Positions 23,735 to 38,700 of a DNA stretch of 64,000 nucleotides are shown one piece after another (the stretch's first letter is position 1; every line of letters starts with the position of its first letter). A model generated the notes under the pieces. The model searched no databases and was not told where the DNA came from. It saw nothing but the letters and a program-made list of their open reading frames with translations. Position numbers and translations under genes: made by a program. Source of the stretch: Anseranas semipalmata (lineage: Eukaryota; Chordata; Aves; Anseriformes; Anseranatidae). The DNA lies in NCBI GenBank assembly GCA_013399115.1, contig VXAA01006068.1, positions 208,525 to 272,524 of the forward strand, read 5' to 3'.

Positions 23735-26700
23735 ATTCTTGGTTCACAAGACATGGCCTCATATCTTAGAGAAGACAGTCTCATGCTATAGAGGGAAATC
23801 TTTTTTCCAATTGCCAGTTGAAAGTGGGAGTATCTGCAACTTTAGCCATAGCAGTTTGTTTCATCCAGCCTATCCTCCAAGTTCTACAAGTAGTCCTACC
23901 AACCTCTTCACTTTTTTCTAACCCTACCATCCTTGTGCCTTCTGTGTGGTCTCACATATTTTGTTTACAAGGAAGTGTGAGCAAAAAAAAAAAAAAAAAA
24001 ACAAAAAACCCAAACACCAACAACAACAACAAAAAAAGGACTTCCTGGAAGCCTTATAGTGACAGTCTGAAGACCTCTTCTAAAAGCTCATCATGAACTT
24101 TCCCACTTCAAGGAGCGAATGCATTATGCAGTCTTTTTCTATTATATTATGTATTCAGAGATGGTTTTCAAAATGCACACAACAAATGATGCCAAGCACA
24201 ATGGAGATACTTTAAAACACTGCATTATTTATTAATGGAGAGTTTTCTATCTTATACTCCAAAATTCTCCCTCTGAAGATCATGCTAAGTTTTAAAGCAT
24301 TAAGTCTAGACTTTAATAGGTCAATTATTTATTGCGTTTACCCATTGCAAGCCCAATAATCCTGTAGGGCAAAAAGCAGGATGCAATAAAAGCCACCCAT
24401 AGAGCAATGTAGAGCTTCTGTGTTATTTCTGGTTGGACCCACATGAACAAGCTGGAAACAAACAAACAGAAAAAATCAAAATTGTATTACCAAGCTTTCC
24501 AGACATTGGTCACATCTTATTTTAAGAAACACTCACATCAGACAACTTACTTTTTAATTTTTTCCAGTATGTCTGCCATCTTCCCAAAAAGGTTCTGTGT
24601 AAAAAGCAAGAGAATTAAATCGAAGTCCTGTGTTATTTTCACGGGGTTTCACTGGTGAGGCACTGGAACAGGTTGCCCAGAGAGGTTGTGGATGCCCCAT
24701 CCCTGGAGGCATTCAAGGCCAGGCTGGATGTGGCACTGGGCAGCCTGCTCTAGTAGTTGGCAACCCTGCCCAGAGCAGGGGGGTTGAAACGAGATGATCT
24801 TTAAGGTCCTTTTCAACCCAGGCCATTCTATGATTCTATGATTTTGTCCTTTTTGTAGAAACCAACAGAGTTATCTTACAGAATAAGCAATTCCTGGAAG
24901 TGATTTTTTTTTGGAATCACTTTTTAGCTATTTATGTACTTCGCAGCTGAGTAAATGCAGCACAGAACAGCAATATTCGACAACTTTCATCTCATTAACA
25001 CCTTGTTCTGTAACTCATGATTATTGGAAGTGAAGGGAAGAAGTTATTCAACCTCAATGGTATGACTGGAAGGTGTTTACATCACGGTAAATATTTTAAA
25101 TTAAGTTGTCAGAATTTGAAAGGTAAGAGCTTCTGTCATTTGGTAACAAAATGGAAAGTTTGTTAAAACATTTTGAGCACCGTCATTTCAGAAAGCAGTT
25201 ACTGAGTTCATCAACTGTTGGTCTATTAGCTTTTTTTGAAACCCACCACAACGAGTTTTTTGATAACATACCCTTGAAGTTATTAGATTCCATATAATTC
25301 CTACAGCTGTTGGTACAAACAGACCACTGCTCTGGATTAACAGTGTTACTCAGCAACCTTCTCTAACTGATCCTTGCTGTCACAGCACCTGTAAATTTCA
25401 TCTTCCCAATAAACTTCCGAAGTTTATAGCATACAAATATAAACATATGAGAAGCACAGTCGCTTACTGCCGAGACAAAAAGAACCAACAAATTGATTCT
25501 GCTGCTACCAACGGGACAATCATTGAAACAGAAGACCATGCTGATGGCTCACCACACTCCCACCTGAGGCTAACAATGGCTCACTGCCACAGTAAGCTCC
25601 TTCCCTGCTCCCAGTCACAAGCCCCAGCTTGAACACGAGCTTGGTTTCATTTTCTGTCAGATTAATTTTATGCTGACTCCATGACCAAGGGGTCAGACAT
25701 GCACCACTACCAGTAGAATGAAGGAGATGAGACTACACGGCTGTCAACAGAAAGGTAAGCCACGCTGAGAGGCAGCACATCGTTAAACGTGGCACAAGGT
25801 TGCAGTTCAACTAGATGGTCAAGTCACTCAGCTACCAGTGTGGCTCATCAGAATGATTTAGCTGGGAGAAAACCTTCCTTCACCCTTTGCCACACAAATA
25901 GTAGATTTCAGGGTCAGGCAGGGAGGTGGTGTTAAAAAAACAGACTATTCCAGAGATACTGTACAAACTGTTGAACTAACAGAGCTAAACTAGCAGCTGC
26001 CTCCAGCTTAAATCTTGAAGGAACAGGGTCTCTTAAACCAGTTTTGTCATTAGCAGATGTGTGGTATGGATCCATGCTCCAGCGTACTGGTAAGATTCAC
26101 CACCTGATCTACATTGTCTTACTGATGTCTCTATTTCTTGTAAGTGAAGATCCCTATGCAAGAAAAGTATTGTTTAAGTCTTTGTTTTTACACACTGCTT
26201 AACAAAGTGCTTTGACCACTTCAGAATGAATGAACCTCCTTGTTTCAGGGAAGCAGCAGGAGAGGTGTGAGAGTAGCACAGTACCTGCGCCTTCTGAGCC
26301 ACATCTAGAACAAGCTGAAACTTTTCAGACACCGTCAGGTCCTCTTTCGGGGGTTCCTTGGGCAAGAAAGAGAGACAATCAATTAATTTTCAACTCAGAT
26401 GAAACTGATATTTTACAAAACTCCTTATGGGAACGCGACCCCTCCACATGCTTGGCAACAGTAGTCTCACTTTAAACAACCTCTAAATTTATCAAGTTCC
26501 TCCCTTGTTTTAGATCCACTGATTATGTCTTTCACTGCGGTTATCTCTAGGTATGAATGCTTTTCCTCCATGCTATATGCAAATACAGTAATATGAGACT
26601 GCGAAAAACACAGTAAGTCTTTGAAGCAATGCAGTTACAATGGCTTTCAGTCTACACCACAGACCTAAACTGACCTATTTCTGGTCTAGCACATTTTTGT

Positions 26701-29700
26701 AGTAGTTTTACAACCTTTTTTTTTTTGTTAATAGATTAATGGCCTTTTAAGAGTAACAAAATTATCCTGGAAGCAAGGCCTCACTAAGTCTTAGTGAAAG
26801 TTTTGAAATTCAAACAATTCCATCTTACATTAGTATTTACAATAAAAAAACGTGGCAAGAGCATATAAAGTTAGAATCAGATGGCAATTCAGGTTCAAAG
26901 GGACCATAGCAGGCCATCTAGTCCAACTTCCTGCTTAAAGCAGGGTACATAAGTAATAACTTCAAAATGTTACTAAGAAAACACAATGCAAGCCTTCTTG
27001 AAGATCCCACAGGAGCTAACATGTCCCAAGCTGCTACATTAACATTTATTTCTGCAATGTGATTCAAGTGCAGAATATCTTACAGTGAAGCACCCAAATG
27101 TAAGAGTGCTGTTAGTGAAGATTTCTAAATTGCAAGAGAAAGAGAAAGAACTTGTAGTGTCCTTATTTACACCTTATTTCTCTTTCCTGTCTCAACTAGC
27201 CACACAAACTCAGAGGAAGGTTTTGAAGGTGCAACTTTTAACACAGGCATACAGAACAAACTGATCTAAGACTTACCACAGGTTCAGAAACTTCAGGCAC
27301 AATGCTCCACTGTATTCTCCAACCCCTAGAAGTTATGGAAATAGTTAAAGAGAGCAAGCATTTCTTCTCCACCTGCCAACATGGATTGTTTGCAAGAGGT
27401 TAAAAAACAGTTTTCTGCAATAAGCTCTTATGGCTTAAAAAAAAATCCAAAAAATCAAATAACCCACCACATAACAAAAGCACAAACAGCCAACCACGAA
27501 CAGCTTTAAATGTATATAAATTATTTTTAATGGTATTAACTATTGCATAGAAGGTACAAGGTACACTGCTTGTCAGTTTTACAACAAAAGTGAACTGCAT
27601 GCACAGAGTAAAATAGGAATATTTTTTTATGTGAACAAATTTGTATCAATTTATTCAGGAGTTTATTTGCTCCTACTAATTTTCAAAGAATGGAGTGTCA
27701 GATAGTAGTACCAATTGAGAAGTCAGCAAATGAGTTAAGTTAACAATACGCATACTAAAAGGTCCTCACCCTGATTTTAAGGGTGAAAACACCATAAGCC
27801 TCTAATAGCATTTTAAAGGATCCTCTCAGTCTAGAAAATATATTTAACTTTTTTTTTTTATGAAGTCTGAATTTTTAATAGAGACTGAATTTACAGATGG
27901 AAGATTCTTTGGATAAAGTATGTCAACAGCCACTGGAAAGACAAAACTGTAAGTTTAGGTCTAGGTGAAAATTCTCTCTAGGAGCGAGCAGCAAGCTTCA
28001 ATATGTGATGTTCTCCAAGTACTCTGAATACTGGAGGGTATTTTTAGTTTAGAATTTTTAAGTGTTGAGGGATTTGTCTGAGAGCACGCAGCATCATTTA
28101 TGATGACCCAAGTCACAGGATATAAAGATAACTCCTTAGTGTAGACAAAAATTACAGAATTTAGCAATGAAATCAAGGATAACAGAGTTTCAATTTTACC
28201 TTGTTAGCTGAATTCACGTTAGAAAAGATAACAGGTTACGACTCAATAATAAATAATAACAATTATAGTAAGAATAATAAAACACCTTTCAAGCAAAGCA
28301 TTACAAGAGAATAATCTAGTATTGAAGTAAATACCTGGCTATGAGGTAATTTAGGGACAACCTCAAAATTGCTAAAAATAAGAACATAGGAATGGCCCAG
28401 CCATGCCATACAGCATTCATGTAAATCTGCAGATTAAGAAAAAGAAAAAAAATAAAAAAAGAAAGAAAAAAAGAGAGATGGATTACAAACTGGGGGACAG
28501 TGAGTCATATACTGTTTCCCACAGCATCATTGTGTTCAGAATCATGCAACTCAGATCATAAACATTAACGGATTTTAGCTACCCCATGACCGACAACAGC
28601 ACTGCATTCATGAATGTAAAGTTGAAACTATGAGATTGAACCAAATCTCCAAAGATACTTAAATACACTTAAATAGTTCTCAGCTGCTTGAGAGATTGAG
28701 TATTTCCAAGGCTGCAATCACATGAAGGTGTAGAAAAAAATATTAAACCTTAAAGTCTGTGAATCCGCTATATCAACATGGTATCGTCTAACCTCACCTA
28801 GGTCAGCTGAAGTAATGGAACAACAGAAGAGCAGGAGTTATGACATTTATACCCTTACAGGGCAACAGGACAAATTCGCTGTATTATTTCAGGTCAATTA
28901 AATCCCAAATTCTTTACCAACCTAAAAATGGTGGGAAAGTCTCCTCCTCAACATTCCTTCAACTGTGCAGTGCAAAGTAGCATTCAATAAGGCTCTGTAT
29001 CTTATAGGGGTGGATCATTCTGGTGAAAATGTCACACGCCTTTTCATTAAGATGCTCATCCCGACAAAGCCAGCTACAACTACTGTTAATAATTTTCTTT
29101 GACATCTAAATATTGCATCTACACCATGACCAAAAGAATTTAGATCATTTAATTAACAAGAAAAAAAAAATCAAAACTCCATTAAATAGTTATGTCACAG
29201 CAGCATGCAAACTTCCTTACATAGCCCCATGGGAATACTTAAATTTAGCTCACGGGAATACTTAAGGTTAGCTCACAGACCTCATGTTGGCATATTAAAT
29301 GATACTCAAATCAAGGCGCTTTGTCTCTCATCACTAAGTATGACCCTAATCAATGGAAAAGAGCACTGATGGTGAAGATCCTTCCTATCAAATATAGCCT
29401 CTATCAGCATTTCAGCTCTAGAAAAGGAGAGATTTTGAAGATGCTGAAGAAACCATCAATTTACAGGACAGGGAGACAGGAAGCAAGGAACATGAGAACA
29501 ATGCTCAGATTGTTCTAAGTTATTTTAACAGTTACAAAACAAACGCAGAATATAGAATTGAAATGGCTTTGAAATATAATTAAAGTGTCAGCTACATGGC
29601 ATTTTGTGTTAAATGTAATTCCAGTATTTGATTTGACTTAAACTGTAGCATAGCCCCTACTCAGATATGGCAGTTTCAATGAATTTCAGTAAACAATACA

Positions 29701-32700
29701 TTTTAAAAGTTCTTACTACTCCTGGAGGAATAGGATAACTTACAATAAAGGCAATAGCAGAAGTGTAGATAGAATACCAGTCTGATAAGGCAGAAAGATT
29801 CTTCACAAAATTAGTAACAGGTTTGGCACCTCTCTCTAAATAGAAGGGAGAAAAAACACAATTGTTAGAATTAGCTGACAGTGGGGTTAAATCACTTCTA
29901 AATGGCAAACAACCAAATCAGAAAATTAATAGGAATAGTCAAGACATGTAAATATAAAAAGGCTTATCCAAATTAAGGAAAATGCAAAATTAGAGACCCA
30001 TCAATGTAACTGAACAATTACTTAAGTAATACATTTCCAAAAATTTAAATGTCTTATTCAAGACAAAGGTTATGTCTAAACTCTTAAGTACAGACCAAAA
30101 AAAAAAAAAAAAGGTAAAAAAGAAAAATGAAAAATCAAGCATAGCATCGTCTTTACAAGGGTAACTTGGATGCTGACAACAGTCTGTTCTGAGCTCTGTT
30201 TAAACTACCCCAAATAGCTCAGCACAGGTCAGCTCATCCTGCTGTAAAACAAGGTAAATTAGCCTGACTGGACTCCAAGCCACCAAGGAGCAATTCACTG
30301 CTACTCCAAAAAAGCTAACTCCAAACCAGGCTAGGGATCTCTTGGCTACGCTTCTGCCTTAGTCAAACTGTTAGCACTTCACTGCTTACTTTTCCTAAGC
30401 CAGCAGACAGAGGACTTCGCTGCCTGAAGGCGTTTGTCTCTCACCCCTGCGGACCTTTGCTCTTGCTGGGTGACAAGTCTGTGCGGGGAGAGGCACTGCT
30501 CCCACGTGCGGATGCACGCAGCAAGGCAGCAACAGCAAGAGCAGCTCTTTTTCAGCTCCCTAGAAAAGACACGTCCTTTACACTTTCTATTCCTACATGC
30601 CCTTTTACTACTTTGCTGGGGAACACAGGAAAATAGGAAGGGGCTGCTGCAAGACCTTTGCTTTCTCTACTGGAAAAAAATGATTTTGCCTTTCCTGCTG
30701 AGAAGAGGGAAGCCTCCTTTTGCACGGAGGCCCTAGCGGTATCCACCCTTGCTTGTAGCACAGCTCACAACTTTGAAGGGCTTTCCTCAAGAGAGCCTGC
30801 AACTTGCTCTCCTAGTTTGTTTGGCTTGGAATTCAGCTAGCCTTGATGTATTCCCTACGGGAAGTGATTAAGCAGCTAGATTTCCTTTGAGCATCAGTGA
30901 CACAAACAAAGCAGCGGATGAAGCAAGTGGAAGGGCAGGCTCAAGGCACTGGAGGAGGCCACTGACTCTAGCACTGCTTCCAGCAGTTCCTCCCATCTGT
31001 TCTGCTCTACCATCCTACACCAAACCCGCAGGGAAGGTCAACATTTGGAAACCACTGGTGACAGAAAGGCCCTTGAGAGGTCTGGGTGGCAACAAGGATG
31101 TGGATATTGTGGCTCACCTGGTAGAAGTTAAGAACCACTCAAAGCTTAAGCTCAATATTTATTTTTTAAAGCTATTCCTAAAGGCAATGCACATCCACCA
31201 TAGAGAACAGGTCACAAGTATTCTCCCAAACGAAATTATTCTAATATTGGTGTTCATTCTGAAGAGAACAAAACTGAAATTATACAGAGATTAAAGACCC
31301 CTATTTGCTTCCCCCCTAGAATACTTTAAAATTTTGGGACACAAATCAGCCTTTTTTTTTTCAGGCTAGCAATCCTTTGCTGCACAGAACTCCTGGAGGG
31401 TTTAACTTTAAACTTTGTTTAACCTGCCATTACCCATCCTCCACCTTCCAAAATAAGTTATCAGCTCTCCAAGAGAAAGAAATGCAAGACACACTCAGGG
31501 TCTGCATGGTCCAACCTGTCCTCCTTTGAAAGCGTAAGCTAAAAGCCTAGCAAGCAAACTACAAGCAGCTCAGGTATAAGCATACAGGCAGTTACTTTTG
31601 CCACTGGAGAAACAGCCTGTTCTCACTCATTACATGTTTACACATTTTAAAAAGCACTACATTTTTAGTTCTGAGATACCGTCTGTAATTCAAGACCAAA
31701 GGCAAGCTCCTGCCATTGCTCCTCTAAGTTACTTTCCACTGCAAACACTAATTCAGGATTTCAGAATCATTTCTGCTTATGAACTGGCAGAAATATATCT
31801 GAACATTGTATTTTGCATGCAACAGTCCTCCCAACAGGGTTACTAAGAACTACTTTTACTAGCAGAAAATAAAATATTTTTAAGTACTTACTTAATCTTC
31901 TCATATTTTCAGTCAACCTGAAAAAAATAAATAAAAGTAATTTATTAAATAGACAACCAGTAAGTTACATTAAAATGCAGTTGTGCACATCTGGTCTCTG
32001 ACAAACTGCTCACAGTTATAAGTTATTTGTGCATAAAGCTTTATTCTTGCCTGTTATGAAATGTATTTCTAGAAAGTATTATAGACTATCTTGCATCAAG
32101 CCAAAAATTGAAATGTAAAAGCTCCGCAGCCTAACTAAGCCTTGGGCCACACTTTTTGAGAAGCACATGCCAGAACCTGCTAAATAATAACTCTCATTCT
32201 ACCTTAGACCACAGACAGACTTCAAATTTCATGCTTCAGCCAAGGTATTGACAAACCATTTGAGATAGCGCTGTATCTTCAGTTTCATTACTTTTTATAC
32301 AAACACTTGCTCAAAAAAATTAAAAAAAAAAAAAAAGCAGCAGCAACTTGTAAAGAAGCCAACAATTTCTCAGAATCACATTAGAGGTTTACCTTCTAGC
32401 ACTAAGTGGCTCTTCTGTTTCCACTGTGTTTTCCTCTGGCTGAAATCTGAAGTCCTCAACATACTCCCCAAATTTGTCACAAAACCACTTCTGGAGTCTT
32501 GAACACACTGTGTGACTACGTTTATCTACAAAAAAGAAGCACTGCGTATCAGGATATTACTTGAATACATCTCCATACAAAACCTGCATCTGTTCCCATA
32601 CGCTGTTTTTTGCAGGGTAGCATTCTTTGTAACAGCATTTCTGTCCTTCACTAACACTTTGAATGGAAATTCACTATGCAACTTATTTCTGCCATTTCAG

Positions 32701-35700
32701 AGTGACTATACCATACCTGTAAAAGATGACTAAAGGTGATTCCTGCTTCCAGCAGAAGCTTTGCTGTACGCACAGCACATGGGAGCATCTTATTACAGAA
32801 GTACCGAAATTACTTAAACACTCTTGACAAATGAGAATTTTTAGCAGACGCTAAAAAACATTTTCCTGTGTTCCTGTAAACAAAAGACCTACTAAAACCT
32901 ACTGTGCTGAGGGGTCTTCTAGAGAAAAGCAAGTGTAAAGCAGAACACTCCTGAGCAGAGAACAGGACAATCGCCTTACGGCCATGCTAATTGGACAGGA
33001 AGGAGTTTCAGTGAAAATATATAACATGGTAAAGCAGTGCAGGTGAGAGCAAAACAAACGTCTTTTGTGTTACCTCTACCTCAGGAGATCACTTTCTAGC
33101 AGCAACAGACAGACTATTCTTTGGAAAGAAAGGTCAATAAAGCAGTGTAAGAAAGAGGAGATGGGTTACAACTACTCCAGGACCCAGCTTAGTACAGAAC
33201 TCCATAAAATTAAGACATGATTAATCAGAGGTATGAAAGATTGATCAGCCAACTATGACTGCCAAAACTACCCTTTCTAAGCATATAAGACAAAACAACC
33301 AGTCCTCAGAAAACAGGATAAAACTATATAATGAGTGACAGTGAACTAGAAAACCAAGGATTTCAATGACAGTTTACAGCTGAGACAAAGCTTATATTGA
33401 AATAAAGAATAAGAAGTAGCTTCCCACATGCTCGTACTTGAAGTAGTAGTGAGAACAAAATGTTGAGCATACAGCATGACAGATAAAAACGAAAAGCTGT
33501 AGTTCACAAAAAAAAAGACAGTACTGACTTTACAGAAGTCCAGGAAGAACAACTTCAAACACTTCATTTAATCCACTGATTTAAAAGCCTAACTGGTACT
33601 CTTAATCAAGAGGTGTGGGAAGAAAACTCGAGTGTACTGAAAGATTGAAAAAATAAGGTAACAGGCAGGTTCTCAGATATTACGATATTATTCCATTTAT
33701 AATGAGCAGCAGCTTGAGAAATGTGAAAGGCAGTGGAGGTCTCCAAAAATTAGTAACTCATTTAAGCTTATTCCCTTTATAGAATGTCTTTTGTTTTAGA
33801 AAAGAGAGGTATTACCATTAATGGCATAAAAGAGCTTTTGCAGTTGAGAACAAAACAGAACATCTTTCTTATATATTACAGCTGTTTACTGATTAGTCAA
33901 GGATCAGCTAGGCACGCAAGAATGATAAAGTCAGGCAACAGAGTTCATTACATTCCTGAAGACCTTGTAGTACAAAATAATTTCTTTGCTCAGGTATACA
34001 AAATCATCTACAAAAAGTAAAAGCAGAATCATATACAGAGGTAAGGAACTGCTCAAATGCTCTTTCATACTTGGCTTCTTCAGAAGTCTGCTTCAGGACC
34101 CAGCAAGTTTTTCTGCAATGTTTGACCTTCTGGAACAGCTTCAAAAGAAAGGGGTGAAAAAACGTCTAACTGCATCAAATTGCTAGAACGGATTTGACCA
34201 AAATTACCTGTTCCATTGGCTTGTGTCTGTGGCTTTGCAGCTTGCTGCGTTGCAGGCACCTCTTCAGCTCTACAAACAAAACAGAAACAATGTGAAATTC
34301 TACAAGTTAAGAATTTTAAGAGAAAACCAAATGCATGCCCTATTGCAGGATTCAAAATATTCACTGTACGCTGCACTTAGGATCCAGGGAAATACCACTG
34401 CATATAGAAGTGTGGTTTAGCCATTTTGTGTCACCAACAGCTCAATTTGATCCTACAACTACTAAATATTTTAGTATCAATTTTGTTGCATTACTTCTGG
34501 TTTTGCATCATATGTTCATTGCAGTGCCTGCCAGGAAAACTCTTCAGAGCCCTGACTATTCCCACAGTAATAAATGAAAAGGGATTCCATACTGCAAGCT
34601 GATAACCGCAGTACTAGAACAAATTCAGTTGAATACATGAACCTTGAATTCTGCTGCTGTTACTGCAATCAACACCACTCATCTTCACAGTGAGAAGAGC
34701 AGATGTCAAGAGTTACGTCAAATTGTTATGTTGTAAGCTTTTGAAATGCACAGCTACCAACCCAAGATGAAAATATCTTTTAAAAAATGCAAAATTTAAA
34801 TAACAGTGTGAAAAACAGAGACAACAATGTTCTAAAAATACATGGCAAGAACCAGGCACCACTGGTCACATCTTTCAAGACACGTCAAGAATAATCCTCT
34901 CTTTCATTAAAAGTAAGCAGATTATGGAAAACACAAATGTTTTGGCCATTCTGCACACGTGCAAGGCTTCAAATTACATTTGCAGTATCCACAGCCTTCA
35001 ACTGCTAAAGTGTCCTGAGAACACTTCAGGCATCAGTCCAGAAGTCTTTAGCCATCCATGCAGATATGCTACAGAAAGATTTCTCTAACAAAGAAGCAGC
35101 TTTGACGACATAACACCAGCTGCAGCAAGCTTTACTTGACACACAGTTGTATGATCAAAAACTTTACTACTTGAAACAAAAAATGTGTTAAGTCGTATAA
35201 TTTCGTTATCATTCATTTAGCAGACCATGTGCTTTCAAACGTTCCCTTCATCTTTCACTCCTCAGGAAGAGAACCAAGTGGGATGCAGCTCAGCAAATGG
35301 AGAGTGAGAGGAGGGATCCCACTGCACTGGGCAGATTACAGAATATAAGTGGATTTATAGGTATCTCTCTCGCTGTTCCTCGAAGAAGCACACCAGGAAA
35401 AAATCTCACTGTATTGTCTGCGCATGGAAAAGGCCATTCTGAATTCGCGCACTCCGAATAAATAAGATGGAAAAACTACAGGACTAATTACCTCCCTTCC
35501 TTCGTAAGCACTCCCCATATTTAATGAACTTTCCACATTCCTGTTTATTTCTAAAAGGACCATTTAGAAATAATTTATTGATTTATAAACTGTAACTGGA
35601 CATCTATCAGGGTGAGTAGCCAAATTCAATGGTTTCTACTTTGAAAGCCACTTGTTTTCACTCCTCTGCAGGACTTTTCCACATTGCTTCTGTATTTGCA

Positions 35701-38700
35701 TCAACTCTTCAGATCTTTTCAAAAGCCACCTGAATTCTACCAGTTTATTTTTTCTAATTAAACTTTCGCTTGAGTTTCTCTGCTGTTTTTCCCCAGTTCT
35801 GTACAAACCTTGTGTTCCCCACCTAGACTCTCCTCCTCCTTGCTCCTTCCCCCACATGGTTCCATCTCCTCTGTTTCCAGCTTGGTCTCTGAACACGAAG
35901 CAGTTAATATGATCAAATTTGCACAGACTGCTATATAGCAGTGTCTAGTCTTCCTGTATCACATTCCTTCCAGCACCTCAAATGATTACACCATATAGGT
36001 GGGACATTTTTAGTCACAATCTGTCACTGCCGCCATGCTTCATTAAAGACACGTTTCGTAGTCATTCACAGGCAGCTTCCCACAGGCAGGAGCCAGTTAC
36101 TTGACCTGCTCCTGTTGTGCAAGTGCACTAAGGGCATGTCACACCTGAACTGCTCTGGTGACAGAACCGCGGTGGGATCCCACCACCAACAGTCGTTAGA
36201 GCCTTCAGGCTGGGTCTTCCTTTAACACGCTGGGATATATTTTCAGAAGCAGCTCAGCGTCATTACTCCCTATGTTTCTTGGAAAAAAATCAAGAAAAAT
36301 CTCATCCAGAAGCAGTCTTGAATACTAGTCTTACTGGGCTTCCTCAGTAGCACATGAGGGTTTGGCCGTGGCCATTCATGGTGATTTTGTTTGTTTGTTC
36401 ATTTTTTTTTGGCAATGTCTTACCTGCCATCTGCCTGTTACTCTTTCCCCATGAAGAACCTGACCTTTACAAATCATCAGGTTAATGATAGCTCGTTACT
36501 GCACCTGTGAATCAGGTTATAATCAGCCACCTCAGACAGATCTGGTCCAGGAAGTTCAAAATTCATTCTTTAGGCTTGCACACCCACTGGGCCCAATCCT
36601 AAAACCAGATCAAGACAGCCACTACAGCAAGACCCTATTCATGACTAGTACAAGTATACGTTCAAAAATGACAAGACACATCAATGAGGCTTCCACTCAA
36701 TGCTGCACCACAGAAACATCCAGAACGGTGTCAAAGTGTTATTTTTGTAGCTGCAAGTATGACCCAAAAGTTAAGGAAGCCTTGACACTGACCTGCTGGC
36801 CATTTATCTTAACTAAATGTTTGGGGTTTGTGCATCTTTGGCCTTGACTACAGACGTGAGTTGAACAGTATGGGAATCAAAAGAATCTCTCCAACAATTA
36901 CGTGAAGACCTGACCCATTGCACAACAGCTATTGGGTTGTTCTCAGCTGTATTCAAAGCAATGTTCCTACAGACTAGCTCCAAGTACCGAGCTCACAAGC
37001 AACCCATCATCATTCTTTTGAGGGCTTTTGTGGAAGCCAGTCAAGTCTGTTACACCTTTGGAACTGCTACTGCTCAAAGAAACATGGACACAAACACACT
37101 TCAGGGAAAGCACCTTCCAACCTCAGAAATGTAAAAATAAAGCATGAAAGAGGTATTTTCACAGCCTAGTTTAAAGACAAATCACTCAGGTATATGTGGC
37201 TTCTTAACCTGAGAAGTTGTCACAAAACTGAGGTAAAATATTTTCATGTGTTTTTCATTTCCCTCCCTTTAAAATACACCAAACACATCAAAAGCCTTTG
37301 TCGTCCTCACACAGATATTCCCACATTTTACATGGCTAATGCCCTACACTTGTAGTGTCAGAAACAAAAGAAAAGCTTTCAGAAGAAATGTCACCAACTC
37401 AAAGTTGTACAAGATCTAAATGTTTGTGGCCAGAAAAATAAATAAATAAATAAATAAATAAATAAGAAACTCTTGACGGGAGCTACTTCACAAGTAGATT
37501 TGGTGACAGGCTGCTAAGTTAAAAATAAAGGCGCACAGTTCAGCCAGCTGGGTTCGTCAGTAATCAGGTATGTCAGCAATCCCAGTGCGGCACAGCAGCC
37601 AAACTTTTGACGCAGGTCCCAGCTTCTTTCTACCTGTGCGGAGTCCCAGCCTGACAGGCATCCTTCCAGCAGGGAACGTCTCCAGCCTCCAGAGGAATCT
37701 CCATTGCCATCTGAGGTATCTTCTCAAGTGACAAAGTCAGCTATACCCAAAACATTGCATGTGTGGAAGATGATGCCTTTTAGCAAAAGGCCAGGAAGAG
37801 TCAACAAAAATAAGTGGTACAGAAGAAACAGTGGCTTATGCAGGAGTACTGTCTATTCTTTCTTAAAAATAGCTCATAATGATACTACTAAAAGGTTTGT
37901 ATAAGCCACAGCTTGTTGGTAGGTGTTGTTACAATACTTTTTTTTTTTTTTAAACTGTGTGATAAGAGTTGGCTCACAATTTGTAAAATAAGGCAGCAAA
38001 ACCCCACAATTTACACTAAACAAGCATTACTCACACAGACTATCACAAATTATTTATGCATTGTTCCACTAACAAAATGTCATCAGCTTTAGCTGTTGTA
38101 CCAAATGCTGGGCTGTCCCAAAGTGTCTATGGAAAACTTTAACTGAGGGCACATTTTTGAATGCTCAGACATACAGACAATGAACACGAGGACAAACAAA
38201 CCCACTAAACATCCTCTTCTTCCACTCCTCCCTGCAAACAATTCAATGAAATAAGCCAATGTTCTACACACACACAAAAAAAAGCAATCTACATTGTTAA
38301 TTCATTGTTTTCTCCTTGCTGAACATTTTGCAGCATGTATTTATATAGCTACATGTATTGATCTACTTCACAAATACTTCTGAATACTGCAATAATTAAA
38401 ACAATTTCTTTCTTCTTACACTACAACATGCTTTGCTTTTCATTAGTAGTTCACTGCTGCAAGCAAAGAAAGAATACATGCAAACATTTTTTTATGCATA
38501 TCTATTTAAAGATGATACGAAAAATTACCTGAGACACAGGGCAGATTTGGTTTTGTTGACATAAGTAGAGATAACAACTTTCTGTGGTCATTTTGCTTAA
38601 TAAAATTAAGTTTCTAGCAAACATAAGTTTGGCCTGTTACGTGCTTGATTGTGTCAGCCAACACTTTGCCTGTAGTGCTAACAGAACTATTTTAAAATGC

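Noticed and set aside
30434..31294. Cluster of overlapping open frames on both strands
   Set aside because: It lies in the intron between exons 5 and 6. No splice-bounded segment fits GRAMD4 and no other family is recognisable.
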